Shown one piece after another: positions 47,601 to 49,498 of a DNA stretch of 64,000 nt. The DNA comes from Lumbricus rubellus (lineage: Eukaryota > Annelida > Clitellata > Crassiclitellata > Lumbricidae). The translations under genes and the position numbers were made by a program. The notes under the pieces were generated by a model. The model ran no database searches. It saw only the letters and a program-made list of their open reading frames with translations, and was not told where the DNA came from. Positions within the stretch are counted from its first letter, which is position 1. The number at the start of each line of letters is the position of its first letter. The stretch lies in contig OX243816.1 of the NCBI GenBank assembly GCA_945859605.1, positions 24,254,199-24,318,198 of the forward strand, given 5' to 3'.

Positions 47601-49057
47601 GGGGCATTTGGACATTCTGAATTCTGATGGGGGCATAGCCGGATTGGCTCTGGATCCGCCCCTGACTGCACATATGTCTCAGTTTCTTGGTAATTGGGAT
47701 CATTATGCCATTCACTAACAAATTTTTCTAGCCAGTCGGCGCCAATTCCCATGCTGTGAAGCAACAACCAGGCTTTAGGCCCAATAAAGGATGATAGCTT
47801 TTTAAAATTGTGACTCAGAAGAAGAAAAGTTGGATGGCCTCTTTCAAACTCTCTTGGTCTAGGAATTCGGAGCAATGTTCGAGCAATCTGCTGTCGTTCT
47901 GAATAGGACAGTCTGTTTCAAAGTAGAGAGAACACAGCACATTCCTCAATTAATAGGTATCATAAGAGCTTTTCCATGGCTTTTATGGCTGCATTTGCAA
48001 CTTGTGGATCGTGCTTGCAATACTTGTGCAAGTCATGTCATAGCTTGAAATCATTATACGCTGCATCGGCCCCAATGGATGAAGAGAGCCAGTTTCCAAC
48101 GTAGAATAGGCACTTCTCTATCATATTTTCTAAGTATTGGGCGGTTTGATATGGATTAAATTGGAGGAACTACTTCCTGAGGTGGTACTTTCTCCATATT
48201 TTAACTCCTTGCTGCCATGGTTAGTTGATTACAACCTAACAAAGATAATGCAAGAGTTTACAATTTGCTACCATGTTGTCAATGTCCGTTTTGAACATAA
48301 AACTACTTTTGAAGTGGGCGGGGGTCAAAACATGGCCTACAGACCTGAAAATTTGCCGGCAACTATGTTTCAGTAATAGAAACAATATGGCAGGGGGGCA
48401 CTAGTAACATTCTAAAAAACATTTTTTTGAAATGGCCTAGTATATATAAGTGGAAGATATATTTGAAGCAGGAACGTACGTGCGTTACTTTCACCCAGGG
48501 CAAGTTCGAAAAATCCAAGATGGCGGCCCTTACGGAGGAATAGATTCCCGTATAAACTCGCCATTTCTATAAAGAATTAGCGTAAAATGATTCAAGTTTC
48601 GATAAATCTAGCAAAACAATATACAATACATGGGTCCTCCCTGAAAACCCCCAAATATTCAATTAGCTGATTTAGCTTATCGACCAGAATCTAATATCGA
48701 TTAGCTATGCATTTCTGACACATACTGGTACATACAGAAGTAAGTATAATAGTTTTTATTATACCAGTTGTATAACCACTCCGGTGGTGTATGTGCATAT
48801 GTATTATGTAGGTCTACAAACAAACACACATAATATGTGTACGTTTTTGGTTTTTGTTAAATGTTCTAGCACTTCTTTCAAAGACTATGAAGAAGAAAGC
48901 TACATCATCCCTGCACAGTGATCGTCATACAAGAGTGAAGCATGCCCGGTTGGATGGCAGAAATAAAGCAATTGCTGGAAAAGGAAAACATTTATCAACA
49001 TATAAAGAGAAAAGAAAGGGAAAATTAGAAAAGACGTTGACAAAAAAGAACATTTAA
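5838..49057 (+). CDS. PPAN: PPAN (Peter Pan / SSF1) Brix-domain ribosome biogenesis protein, 10 exons
   Basis: The spliced CDS is 5838-5855, 11864-12034, 12862-13185, 13614-13690, 21064-21171, 25505-25618, 26862-27005, 28699-28787, 30203-30289, 48870-49057: 1,320 nt, 439 aa. Every junction is GT-AG and keeps phase. The product starts MGKHKPGKGRATKK (basic). The Brix domain runs from about residue 30 (FVFHRG at 32-37) to about 295. Family motifs seen include MEPYTASRLK, LMRLPRGPTITF (99-110), LMATMFQNMFPSINV and EIGPRITM (274-281). An acidic SESDDDE stretch and a Lys-rich C-terminus follow. Human PPAN is 473 aa, so the length fits. The family works in the nucleolus on 27S pre-rRNA processing in 60S subunit assembly (yeast Ssf1 acts with Rrp14 and Rrp15). 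No stops or frameshifts are seen, so the gene looks functional. The introns are swollen by transposons; no neighbouring host gene is visible. Confidence 0.93.
5943..6585. mobile_element. TIR element with iterated CTAGCGGACCGCC modules and 8-10 bp TSD
   Basis: The terminal arms match over about 55 bp. Each contains CTAGCGGACCRCCAGGCGGCC and, farther in, a second CTAGYGGACCGCCAGT module. The direct repeat CTATTAAAAT lies outside at 5933-5942 and 6586-6595. There is no coding region. The TSD length fits MULE-like or hAT-like insertion; the superfamily is not settled. It lies 87 bp into PPAN intron 1. Confidence 0.8.
6267..6465. repeat. Three 65-bp units with telomere-like TTAGGG words
   Basis: Units start at GCGTCGTGAGGGT near 6267, 6331 and 6396. 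Each contains GGTTAGTGTTAGGGTTAGTG. They sit in the middle of the TIR element at 5943-6585. Confidence 0.85.
6586..8008. repeat. Intron 1 segment with long local direct repeats
   Basis: An 80-bp word containing GTATGTTGGAATGCAGTC and GCTAAGTGGCTGCGCCATAG occurs at about 6767-6847 and 7876-7957. A second pair built on GTTTACTTGC.ACCGAGCC lies at about 7028 and 7767. GAAGCTGGATG and its reverse CATCAATCCGACTTC appear near 7400 and 7600 and recur at 35870-36300 and 42780-42960. No gene is recognised; short open frames here follow the repeats. Confidence 0.55.
8009..8222 (-). mobile_element. tRNA-derived SINE with L2-type 3' tail (SINE family 1)
   Basis: On the minus strand the element starts with a tRNA-like box A region (GTGGTGTAGTGGT), which is present twice through a 19-bp duplication. 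It continues to box B (GGTTCGAATCC), then the core CCTTGGGCAAGTCCTTCACT. It ends in GGGAGCGCCTCTGAGTAG and CTTGAAGGGGCGCTATA, the hairpin tail shared with the local L2-like LINEs. Other copies lie at 30390-30545, 34974-35185 and, as a 3' part, 40552-40645. Confidence 0.88.
8497..8647. repeat. Dispersed repeat interrupted by an (AT)n array
   Basis: ATTTTATAGATAAAGTATAT and following sequence to GCTTCATATATGCTTTAT match 12350-12475. From 8583 to 8643 it becomes a pure AT dinucleotide run of about 60 bp. The hAT-like element at 8648 inserted at the end of this run. Just upstream, GGGCCACCCTGTATA (8458-8474) looks like a mariner-type end. Confidence 0.75.
8648..10802. mobile_element. hAT-like DNA transposon with transposase remnant, 2.15 kb
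   Basis: The ends are TAGGGTGGTCCTGAAA and, inverted at the other end, TAGTGTGGTCCTCAAA. They are flanked by the exact direct repeat ATATATGAA (8639-8647 and 10803-10811). YARNG termini and 8-9 bp duplications fit hAT. The interior codes on the minus strand for a protein with a hAT-like FDTTASNT motif. GGTACC-containing subterminal words occur near both ends. The element is intact in outline but its gene is broken. Confidence 0.82.
8993..10165 (-). pseudogene. hAT-related transposase-like gene, one in-frame TAA, truncated C-terminus
   Basis: Two minus-strand open stretches (10165-9536 and 9535-8993) lie in the same frame, separated only by TAA at 9538-9536. The first gives VLSVFFYQHKVFKKTVRESA, a helical basic region and a Ser/Asp-rich linker. 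Just upstream is a possible acceptor, CGCGCCAG. The second gives ASALDRKNVSDRDATYLLAA, RTSIRRAR, HWDGK and AMCFDTTASNT. From recall, this matches an uncharacterised family widespread in hydrozoan and arthropod genomes. FDTTASNT resembles the second catalytic Asp block (DNAxN) of hAT transposases. After it the frame is lost, so the C-terminal half is missing. Transposase function is inference from these motifs plus the TIRs and TSD. Confidence 0.72.
10812..11040. other. No recognisable feature (intron 1)
   Basis: AT-rich sequence between two mobile elements, with no gene, RNA or repeat end that I can support. Confidence 0.5.
11041..11469. mobile_element. TIR element with TGTTTCCGGTAAC arms, about 430 bp
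   Basis: AAATTGTTGTGTTTCCGGTAAC-like sequence at 11047-11070 is inverted at 11449-11466. The interior has homopolymer A/T runs and a block ending GTATACTTTTTCGGATAGTGAC that recurs at 40139-40160 inside a second copy (40046-41405). It has no coding capacity. I could not define a clean TSD. Confidence 0.65.
11470..11863. other. No gene recognised (end of intron 1)
   Basis: A GTTCTGCGGAACCCAAGGGTT motif (11498-11518) and surrounding sequence look repeat-derived, but no ends are defined. The last bases form the exon 2 acceptor. Confidence 0.45.
11864..12034 (+). CDS. PPAN: PPAN coding exon 2 (residues 7-63)
   Basis: The acceptor is TTTGTTTGCTTAG and the donor AAG/GTGCGA. The exon codes for a Lys/Arg-rich lead followed by FVFHRGKVSKNVQQLVRDM and MEPYTASRLK, the start of the Brix domain. 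It is 57 codons, phase 0 at both ends. Confidence 0.93.
12130..12658. repeat. Dispersed repeat ending in an ATTC array (intron 2)
   Basis: Positions 12350-12475 match 8497-8590. The unit ends GGATGAATAAGTATTTCATTC and then (ATTC)n at 12634-12655. The rest of intron 2 (12035-12129) is unremarkable. Confidence 0.6.
12659..12740. repeat. 82-bp hairpin mini-element, TTAACCCTTT type
   Basis: An 18-bp perfect inverted repeat, ATTAACCCTTTACCCGTT, bounds a 46-bp loop. The ends resemble those at 22971 and 25369. Confidence 0.8.
12862..13185 (+). CDS. PPAN: PPAN coding exon 3 (residues 64-171)
   Basis: The acceptor is TACTGTTGTAG and the donor AAAG/GTAATA. The exon is 108 codons, phase 0 at both ends. 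It codes for the Brix core with LMRLPRGPTITF, HPLVVLNNFSGEGMEF and LMATMFQNMFPSINV, the best-conserved part of the PPAN/SSF family. Confidence 0.96.
13186..13613. other. PPAN intron 3-proximal sequence (between exons 3 and 4), no feature
   Basis: A 428-bp AT-rich intron with no mobile element that I can identify, one of the few repeat-poor introns. A C-box-like CTGATGA at about 13587 lies too close to exon 4 to support a box C/D snoRNA. Confidence 0.55.
13614..13690 (+). CDS. PPAN: PPAN coding exon 4 (residues 172-197)
   Basis: The acceptor is TTTTGCTGCAG and the donor CAGTG/GTTAGT. The exon codes for VNLNHLRRCFVLNYN and ends in phase 2 within a Cys codon. An alternative donor two bases upstream fits the consensus less well and would break phase with exon 5. 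Confidence 0.92.
13751..14681. mobile_element. Mariner-type MITE, 931 bp, CAGGGTGCGCC ends
   Basis: The ends CAGGGTGCGCCAAAAAAAGA are inverted at 14662-14681 and flanked by TA on both sides (13749-13750, 14682-14683). Each arm contains two tandem copies of a unit of about 180 bp that includes CCAATATCTTGGCCAAAAGT and GACAATTCATATTTACAC, so the element folds on itself. No transposase gene remains. Related copies lie at 35592-39893 and, as a single arm, 28060-28236. Confidence 0.88.
14790..15301 (+). repeat. LINE-like 3' fragments ending in a (GAT)n array
   Basis: Sequence with short frames such as RQAQTESGVGLLRALSPR resembles the 3' end of a non-LTR element. It stops at GCACTGAGCCCAAGGTTATT and a (GAT)n run at 15275-15300. 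GGGTGGGTGGG occurs at 15044-15062. Assignment is tentative; no RT core is present. Confidence 0.45.
15302..15961. other. C-rich low-complexity intron sequence
   Basis: Degenerate C-rich pyrimidine sequence at 15490-15770, with a TTACTACGAGATATCTCGTAG hairpin word near 15792-15812 repeated at 15836-15860. The motif CCCTATTTTCGTGCATATAACACA (15428-15451) resembles 46056-46085. No gene is supported. Confidence 0.45.
15976..17750 (+). pseudogene. LINE ORF2 reverse transcriptase, FADD type, disrupted
   Basis: The main frame (16093-17514) holds the RT fingers and palm. GKAAGQDGIQPEMLKYGG, then IDFRKAFDSVHRESLW, TGVRQGCVLSPLIFALVVDW and LDFADDIALL (catalytic FADD) appear in order, followed by NPEKTKIM and LLYGAETWPM. 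Upstream, EKTEEAGRRGDSKTLYRIVK sits in another frame, joined by a frameshift in the A-run near 16080. At about 17475 a run of five As has lost one base. After it KMEIIIRKK is followed by an in-frame TGA and then KWMGHVTRM...GRPRKNW...DRVEWRSCVA, the usual C-terminal tail. Two frameshifts and a nonsense codon make it inactive. The endonuclease domain is missing through 5' truncation. Confidence 0.92.
15976..17760 (+). mobile_element. 5'-truncated non-LTR retrotransposon with 14-bp TSD
   Basis: The insert is flanked by the exact 14-bp direct repeat AATATATACACTAG (15962-15975 and 17761-17774), as expected of target-primed reverse transcription. It starts inside ORF2 and ends after the ORF2 stop with the short tail CTAAGGTTCTAAGG, two copies of an octamer-like unit. 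Full TSDs and a long frame suggest a fairly recent copy. Confidence 0.93.
18598..19003 (+). pseudogene. LINE ORF2 C-terminal fragment with 12-bp TSD
   Basis: The fragment is flanked by ACAAGTTTAGTT at 18586-18597 and 19004-19015. It codes for RVFEMMCLRRIEGVTRRESI, MRYFGHVIRMQSGR, GRRRRGRPRKRCMDMV and DRVDWRLSIKER. This is the C-terminal tail typical of RTE-like and related LINEs. It ends in AAGTCAAGTAAGTC. Only the last 125 codons were copied. Confidence 0.88.
19228..19429 (+). mobile_element. tRNA-derived SINE, family 2, with 13-bp TSD
   Basis: The SINE is flanked by AGACATAGTTTCA at 19215-19227 and 19430-19442. It has a tRNA-like head with box A (GTGGCTGAGTGGG) and box B (GGTTCGATTCC), a unique body, and an AACAACA-type tail. 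Its 3' part (ACACTAATCATCTT.GATGT.AAACAGTGTC) recurs at 42178-42215. It is unrelated in its body to SINE family 1. Confidence 0.9.
19741..19990. mobile_element. hAT-type MITE, 250 bp, with 8-bp TSD
   Basis: The ends CAGGGCTGAAAGTG and inverted CAGGGTCGAAAGTG match at 12 of 14 positions. The flanking 8-bp duplication CAGGTGAC (19733-19740 and 19991-19998) is exact. The interior is GC-rich and without coding capacity. It inserted into the right arm of the fold-back complex. Confidence 0.92.
20185..20225 (-). repeat. L2-type hairpin tail
   Basis: On the minus strand GGGAGCGCTCCTGAGTGGAT and CTTGAAGGAGCGCTAAAT form the hairpin found at L2-like LINE and SINE 3' ends elsewhere in the window. The body of the element is not recognisable. 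Confidence 0.7.
20226..21063. repeat. Intron 4 end with a perfect 40-bp tandem duplication
   Basis: ACGTGGTAAACAATAAGATT begins two adjacent identical 40-bp units at 20833-20872 and 20873-20912. CGAAACATACGC at about 20374 has its inverse close by. No gene is seen. Confidence 0.8.
21064..21171 (+). CDS. PPAN: PPAN coding exon 5 (residues 197-233)
   Basis: The acceptor is TGTTTGGACAG and the donor ACAAG/GTAAGA. The exon codes for NIQVTPVGISRPIKKLLK and then MSKYNDISDYVT. The join to exon 4 gives DFTQCNIQVTPVG, which aligns without gaps to the human PPAN segment DFRHYSIKVVPVG. A 7.4-kb intron full of transposons separates it from exon 4. Confidence 0.92.
21172..21629. other. No recognisable feature (start of intron 5)
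   Basis: Ordinary AT-rich intron sequence. The minus-strand frame at 21442-21807 runs into the hAT-like fragment and has no similarity that I recognise. Confidence 0.5.
21630..22190. mobile_element. hAT-like non-autonomous fragment
   Basis: It begins CAGGGGCGCAACCAG, a hAT-type end, and contains GAAGCAGCGAGTGCCAAAGG and GGGGCAGAGCCCCAGAAACC. These blocks are shared with 54660-54800 and 55200-55310. The right end and TSD are not clear, so the extent is approximate. Confidence 0.55.
22191..22970. other. No gene; AT-rich and short C-rich stretches
   Basis: TATAATTATAGTATAATAAT-type sequence near 22240-22290 and a C-run at 22792-22804. Nothing else is recognised. Confidence 0.5.
22971..23057. 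repeat. Hairpin mini-element, CCTGCCGGAATTG type, copy 1
   Basis: The arms TTTTAACCTTTTCCTGCCGG and TCCGGCAGGAAAGGGTCAAA are inverted. The loop contains GATACCTATCCTGTTAATCGGGTCAC-like sequence, which is shared with the copy at 25369-25451. It is under 90 bp and non-coding. Confidence 0.8.
23058..24485. other. No gene; scattered repeat-like words
   Basis: A G-run lies at 23525-23534. GTATCTTAGGCTAAGTAC occurs twice at 24159-24206 and looks like the end of a small TIR element. CCCGAGTATACTCGGGC (about 24418-24434) is a short palindrome. No host exon is seen. Confidence 0.5.
24486..24938 (+). pseudogene. Mariner-like transposase remnant with 3' TIR
   Basis: One frame gives SEFFIFQQDSAPAQRA, the second catalytic Asp block of mariner transposases. 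After a deletion, another frame gives IVEEWNRFDQGIVDNAINEW and RKRLGACIRANGGHIQL with a stop, the usual C-terminus. The third catalytic block is missing. The element ends GGGACACCATG followed by TA at 24938-24940. Its 5' half is gone. Confidence 0.82.
25090..25305 (+). pseudogene. L2-like LINE 3' end
   Basis: The frame gives GPPFWNKLPINLRNELHCLS and FRKRLKTILFDCG, followed by the hairpin tail GGGAGCGCCTCTGAGGAG and CTTGAAGGGACGCTATGT. This is the C-terminus plus 3' UTR of an L2-like element on the plus strand. Confidence 0.8.
25369..25451. repeat. Hairpin mini-element, CCCGCCGGAATTG type, copy 2
   Basis: The arms TTAACTCATTCCCGCCGGA and TCCGGCGGGAAAGAGTTAA are perfectly inverted over 19 bp. 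The loop matches the 22971 copy. It ends 53 bp before PPAN exon 6. Confidence 0.85.
25505..25618 (+). CDS. PPAN: PPAN coding exon 6 (residues 233-271)
   Basis: The acceptor is AATTTTTCTTAG and the donor ATCAA/GTTAGT. The exon codes for an acidic linker (SDGEAELDG) and GRGNIELAKSAI. The open frame runs past the donor, but the splice at AA/GTTAGT is required to keep phase with exon 7 and gives SAIKMNEIGPR. Confidence 0.9.
25619..26861. other. PPAN intron between exons 6 and 7, no feature
   Basis: Unremarkable AT-rich intron. Words such as TTAACGCGTACGGTTAATGTG and AACGCGTTGAACGCACATG (26695-26760) form an imperfect inverted repeat that may be a small element. Nothing codes. Confidence 0.5.
26862..27005 (+). 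CDS. PPAN: PPAN coding exon 7 (residues 271-319)
   Basis: The acceptor is ATGCTTGCAG and the donor AAAAG/GTTTGT. The exon codes for MNEIGPRITMMLHKIEEG, CEGEVLYHDLFHKTEDEI and a charged helix. The EIGPR motif marks the C-terminal part of Brix domains. Confidence 0.94.
27478..27790. repeat. Tandem duplication of about 145 bp
   Basis: TCAGCTTCCAGTACAC, GTCATCTTGGTGTCTAA, GATTCCAACAGAGCCATTG and CCATTTTCCAAAATGGCC occur in the same order in two adjacent units (27482-27612 and 27637-27771). The second unit is followed by a short frame with no recognised similarity. Confidence 0.85.
28060..28236. mobile_element. Mariner-type MITE, single arm
   Basis: TTTGAAATATTTTGATGAAA, ATATGAATTGTCTTTAAGCC and the end GCCCACCCTGTATA match one arm of the element at 13751-14681. 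No opposite arm is present. Confidence 0.8.
28280..28480 (+). repeat. LINE 3' end, GATTAC-tailed family
   Basis: TTGACTGAGCGCCTGTGAATAG and GGTGATTACGATGGAG match the 3' ends at 5440-5550 and 38190-38340. The coding part is degraded. Confidence 0.65.
28699..28787 (+). CDS. PPAN: PPAN coding exon 8 (residues 319-349)
   Basis: The acceptor is CTGGATTTTTAG and the donor TTCTG/GTAATT. The exon codes for a highly charged Lys/Glu/Gln helix (KLKEQRKKQQDD) that matches the coiled, charged segment after the Brix domain in other PPAN proteins. Confidence 0.85.
28853..28885. repeat. (ATT)n microsatellite
   Basis: TTATTATTAGTATTAGTATT and then pure ATT repeats. Confidence 0.9.
29005..29770 (-). pseudogene. 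LINE C-terminal domain with endonuclease-like PD...D pattern
   Basis: On the minus strand a 156-codon frame (29481-29011) reads NDIIWRALVKADIPSSKELPG, then RTDGKRPDGATLVPW, RYVAWDATSIHT and SGDPRETLHLFQRLSICTQR. Upstream degraded frames give CRRSTGRAARHFAVNDIIWR. From recall, this matches the C-terminal part of a non-LTR RT protein common in cnidarians and lancelets. KRPDG followed by WDAT resembles the PD-(D/E)xK pattern of restriction-like endonuclease domains. Clade and activity are inference. No RT core is visible, so it is 5'-truncated. Confidence 0.72.
29951..29992. repeat. Perfect short hairpin (16-bp arms)
   Basis: AAATGCAGACGAAGAT is followed after four bases by its exact reverse complement, with ACC/GGT continuing the arms after a one-base bulge. 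It lies in the PPAN intron before exon 9. Confidence 0.85.
30203..30289 (+). CDS. PPAN: PPAN coding exon 9 (residues 349-378)
   Basis: The acceptor is TTTTTATTTCAG and the donor ATACTG/GTCAGT. The exon codes for an acidic stretch followed by EKYFKEEVGTAPDT. This corresponds to the acidic IEYFxxxVGEAP segment of vertebrate PPAN. Confidence 0.9.
30390..30545 (+). mobile_element. SINE family 1 copy, 3'-truncated
   Basis: A degenerate tRNA-like head (GTGTGGTGTTGGT), box B-like GGGTTTGAATCC, and the core CCTTGAGCAAGTCCTTCACTTG match the SINE at 8009-8222 and 34974-35185. The L2-type tail is missing. Confidence 0.78.
30546..31575. other. No recognisable feature (start of intron before exon 10)
   Basis: AT-rich sequence. 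No coding, TIR or RNA signal that I can support. Confidence 0.5.
31580..31970 (+). pseudogene. LINE ORF2 C-terminal fragment, RTE-like
   Basis: Frames give LLYGCETWTMTKKMEKK, then LGFFGHVMRSNGLEKDMML, GRRKQGRPRKRWLDEV, TGMNLEELREATSERKQWRR and LVMAVTTVQGTEST with a stop. This order is the standard C-terminus of RTE-like ORF2. A frameshift lies near 31640. Translation suggests the copy was 5'-truncated at about 31560. Confidence 0.85.
31971..32697. other. No gene; short ACAGAAATACA repeats
   Basis: Intron sequence. GTTAACTCGTCCA and CGAGTTAATTTGTCCAGCG (32040-32100) suggest a decayed small TIR element. AAATACAGAAATA-type imperfect repeats lie at 32565-32650. Confidence 0.45.
32706..34409. mobile_element. 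hAT-like element, 1.7 kb, built around a minisatellite, 8-bp TSD
   Basis: The ends are CATAGGCGGAGACCTGG and, inverted, CACTGGCGGAGACCTAGG. The 8-bp duplication AGGGCAAG lies at 32698-32705 and 34410-34417. GGGGGACCGTCCCCCCC-type palindromic sequence lies near the right end. There is no transposase gene; about 1 kb of the interior is a tandem array. Confidence 0.9.
32786..33790. repeat. Minisatellite of about 30-33 bp units, roughly 30 copies
   Basis: Units follow the pattern AAAAAAGGTGTCTTCAGAAA then TTTTGACGACT. They are degenerate and include insertions such as a 90-bp unrelated stretch at 33078-33165. The array ends near 33790 and the remainder of the element is unique. Confidence 0.88.
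34418..34973. other. No recognisable feature
   Basis: Intron sequence without coding or repeat signal that I can support. Confidence 0.5.
34974..35185 (+). mobile_element. SINE family 1, near full length
   Basis: GGTGCGGTGGTATAGTGGT (box A region), GGTTCGAATCC (box B), CTTGAGCAAGTCCTTCACTTG, ATGCAGTGTCCGTGCTGTAG and the tail GCCTCTGAGTAGAGAGC with CTTGAAGAGTGCTATA. The tail is the L2-type hairpin. This is the best copy for defining the family. Confidence 0.9.
35200..35305 (+). repeat. L2-like LINE 3' end with GAAT tail
   Basis: TTAAGACTTTTCTTTTGCCG, GGGAGCGCTCTTGAAGAGG and AGCTATATAAG are followed by ATGAATGAATAAATGAA. Confidence 0.75.
35649..36602. mobile_element. Iterated-end element A, 954 bp, 8-bp TSD
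   Basis: Flanked by TTGGCCAA at 35641-35648 and 36603-36610, an exact 8-bp duplication. The ends are GGTGACCCGTCATAATAGCC and, inverted, GGGCACCCCGTCATAATAGC. Each end continues with several CCCCGTCATAATCGCCCA and CGACAAAATAGCCCCGTC modules. The middle (35870-36300) is a tandem array based on AGAAGCTGGATGA and TTTTATAGAT. No transposase gene is present. Confidence 0.87.
37061..39228. mobile_element. Iterated-end element B, long copy with internal insertion
   Basis: The ends are GGTGTCCGGACAATTCGG and, inverted, GGTTCCCGGACAATTCGG, with further CCGGACAATTCGG-type modules inside. The flanks show ACCACCAG at 37053-37060 and 39229-39236, with one extra T on the right. Positions 37061-37285 and 39060-39228 match the 432-bp copy at 58321-58752. 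About 1.77 kb between them (37290-39060) is a later insertion and includes a GATTAC-tailed LINE 3' end at 38190-38340. Confidence 0.85.
38190..38340 (+). repeat. LINE 3' end, GATTAC-tailed family
   Basis: TATGGTAACTCGACCCGGAC, CAGCGCTCGTGAATAGGCTG and the tail CTACGATTACGATTA match 5408-5550 closely. Confidence 0.85.
40046..41405. mobile_element. Second TGTTTCCGGTAAC TIR element, with nested SINE and LINE tails
   Basis: The left arm (AAATTTGTGTTTCTGGTAAC) and right arm (GTTACCGGAAACACAACATT) are inverted. The left part repeats the 11041-11469 copy, including TCCGAAAAAGTATACCC. The interior was enlarged by SINE family 1 and L2-type 3' ends at 40552-40760. It interrupts the split LINE. Confidence 0.72.
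40552..40760 (+). repeat. SINE family 1 3' part and an L2-like LINE 3' end
   Basis: ACTCCGATGCAGTGTCCGCG and GGGAGCGCTTCTGAGTAG with CTTGAAGGGGCGCTATAG form the SINE end. A second hairpin tail (GGGAGCCCCTCTGAGTAG, CTTGAAGAGGTGTGCTAAAT) with GAATGAATGAATG follows at 40690-40757. Confidence 0.8.
42316..45122. mobile_element. hAT-like element, 2.8 kb, 8-bp TSD, non-autonomous
   Basis: CAGTAGAC lies at 42308-42315 and 45123-45130. The ends CAGGAGTCTCAAAC and inverted CAGAGGTCTCAAAC match at 12 of 14. GCGGGCCGCA blocks lie just inside both ends. Positions 43100-43580 match 18240-18590 and 19015-19190 in inverse orientation, so a relative sits in the fold-back complex. AACTTTCCGGAAAC arrays lie at 43955-44025 and 44945-45045. 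No intact gene. Confidence 0.92.
43741..43773. repeat. Perfect 16-bp-arm palindrome, one-base loop
   Basis: ATCTGCTGTTGCAGAT, one A, then ATCTGCAACAGCAGAT. A third CTGCTGTTGCAGATT follows at 43783. It lies in the hAT-like element. Confidence 0.9.
46046..46778. repeat. Repeat-like ATATTTTCGCGAATATAACACGC sequence, otherwise unassigned
   Basis: CCATATTTTCGCGAATATAA and ACACGCACCC words at 46055-46150 resemble 15428-15451. The rest, including CATCCAACTTATATTGAAGCC-type words near 46545, shares the AAGCTGGAT/ATCCAACTT theme of several local elements. No gene is supported; the 60-codon minus-strand frame at 46362-46544 has no recognised similarity. Confidence 0.45.
47160..48130 (-). pseudogene. 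hAT-related transposase-like C-terminal half, interrupted by an insertion
   Basis: Minus-strand frames give MIEKCLFYVGNWLSS, then RIPRPREFERGHPTFLLLS, FIGPKAWLLLHSMGIGADWL and NYQETETYV. The insertion at 47281-47664 follows, then RHVKGVNDLSEWAVKLIQDF and TNDVTQKQFY. Reading across the insertion with one TSD copy keeps the frame. From recall, VND.AERGVKLIQDF is the signature near the end of the same uncharacterised family whose FDTTASNT block is seen at 8993-10165. Stops and frameshifts lie in 47880-48130. The role as a transposase is inference from the TIRs and TSD. Confidence 0.7.
47281..47664. mobile_element. hAT-type MITE, CAGGGGCGGATAC ends
   Basis: CAGGGGCGGATACAG at the left and GGATCCGCCCCTG at the right. 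The flanks GCCGCACA and ACTGCACA are a degraded 8-bp duplication (6 of 8). It is related in its ends to 57439-57637. Confidence 0.78.
48448..48869. other. End of the last PPAN intron, no feature
   Basis: AT-rich sequence leading to the exon 10 acceptor. Nothing else is recognised. Confidence 0.5.
48870..49057 (+). CDS. PPAN: PPAN terminal coding exon 10 (residues 378-439, stop)
   Basis: The acceptor is TTAAATGTTCTAG. Two leading bases complete the codon left by exon 9, giving GTAPDTALLSKTMKKKATSS, which aligns to the human GEAPSEDLFPEAKQKRLAKS region. The rest is a Lys/Arg-rich tail ending TLTKKNI and TAA. The exon lies 18.6 kb from exon 9. Phase and alignment support it, but a transcript would be decisive because of the distance. 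Confidence 0.82.
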
Positions 49058-49087
49058 TAAAAAAAACTGCAAATCAGGGATATTAAA
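49056..49087 (+). terminator. PPAN polyadenylation signals
   Basis: AATAAA (49056-49061) overlaps the last two bases of the PPAN stop codon. ATTAAA follows at 49082-49087. Either could direct cleavage, giving a very short 3' UTR. Confidence 0.5.
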
Positions 49088-49498
49088 GTGGAGCAGACCA
49101 AAACAATTTGGGAAACCTAGACTTATTTTTAGTTCACGTTGACAGCCAACACAATGTTGGTATTTTTCTTCAGCGTAGCTACCCATCTCTGGAAGAAGGT
49201 CTCTGATGAACAATACACTTGATGGAGAATTGAAATTTATGGTTAAGAATTATAGAATATTCTGAGAATTCTGTGAGCTGCACTCTGGAACAATTGTAAA
49301 AATTTGTGCATCGTTGAAAAAGTAACAAGTCTTGGGAACCAGTTTATTCATAGGTGCTCAGTCAAAACAAACTTAACAGACGTTACTGTTTTTATGATTA
49401 TTATTAACTGATGATACGTCTACGTAGGTCAGAGCTGTAAGTCTGAACAGAGGTGCTGCCATATTTGAAATCGCTATGTATCGAAACTAACCTGAGCA
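49088..49498. other. PPAN downstream sequence, no feature
   Basis: No gene or clear repeat. ACGTCTACGTAGGTCAGAGCTG (49412-49433) resembles 11768-11785. Confidence 0.45.

Larger units (their letters stand above)
46779..48439. mobile_element. hAT-like element carrying the transposase C-terminus, 8-bp TSD
   Basis: The ends TAGGCCATTTCAAA are perfectly inverted, flanked by GTATATAT at 46771-46778 and 48440-48447. It carries on the minus strand the C-terminal part of the protein family also found at 8993-10165, and has itself been hit by a smaller hAT-like element (47281-47664). Confidence 0.9.
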
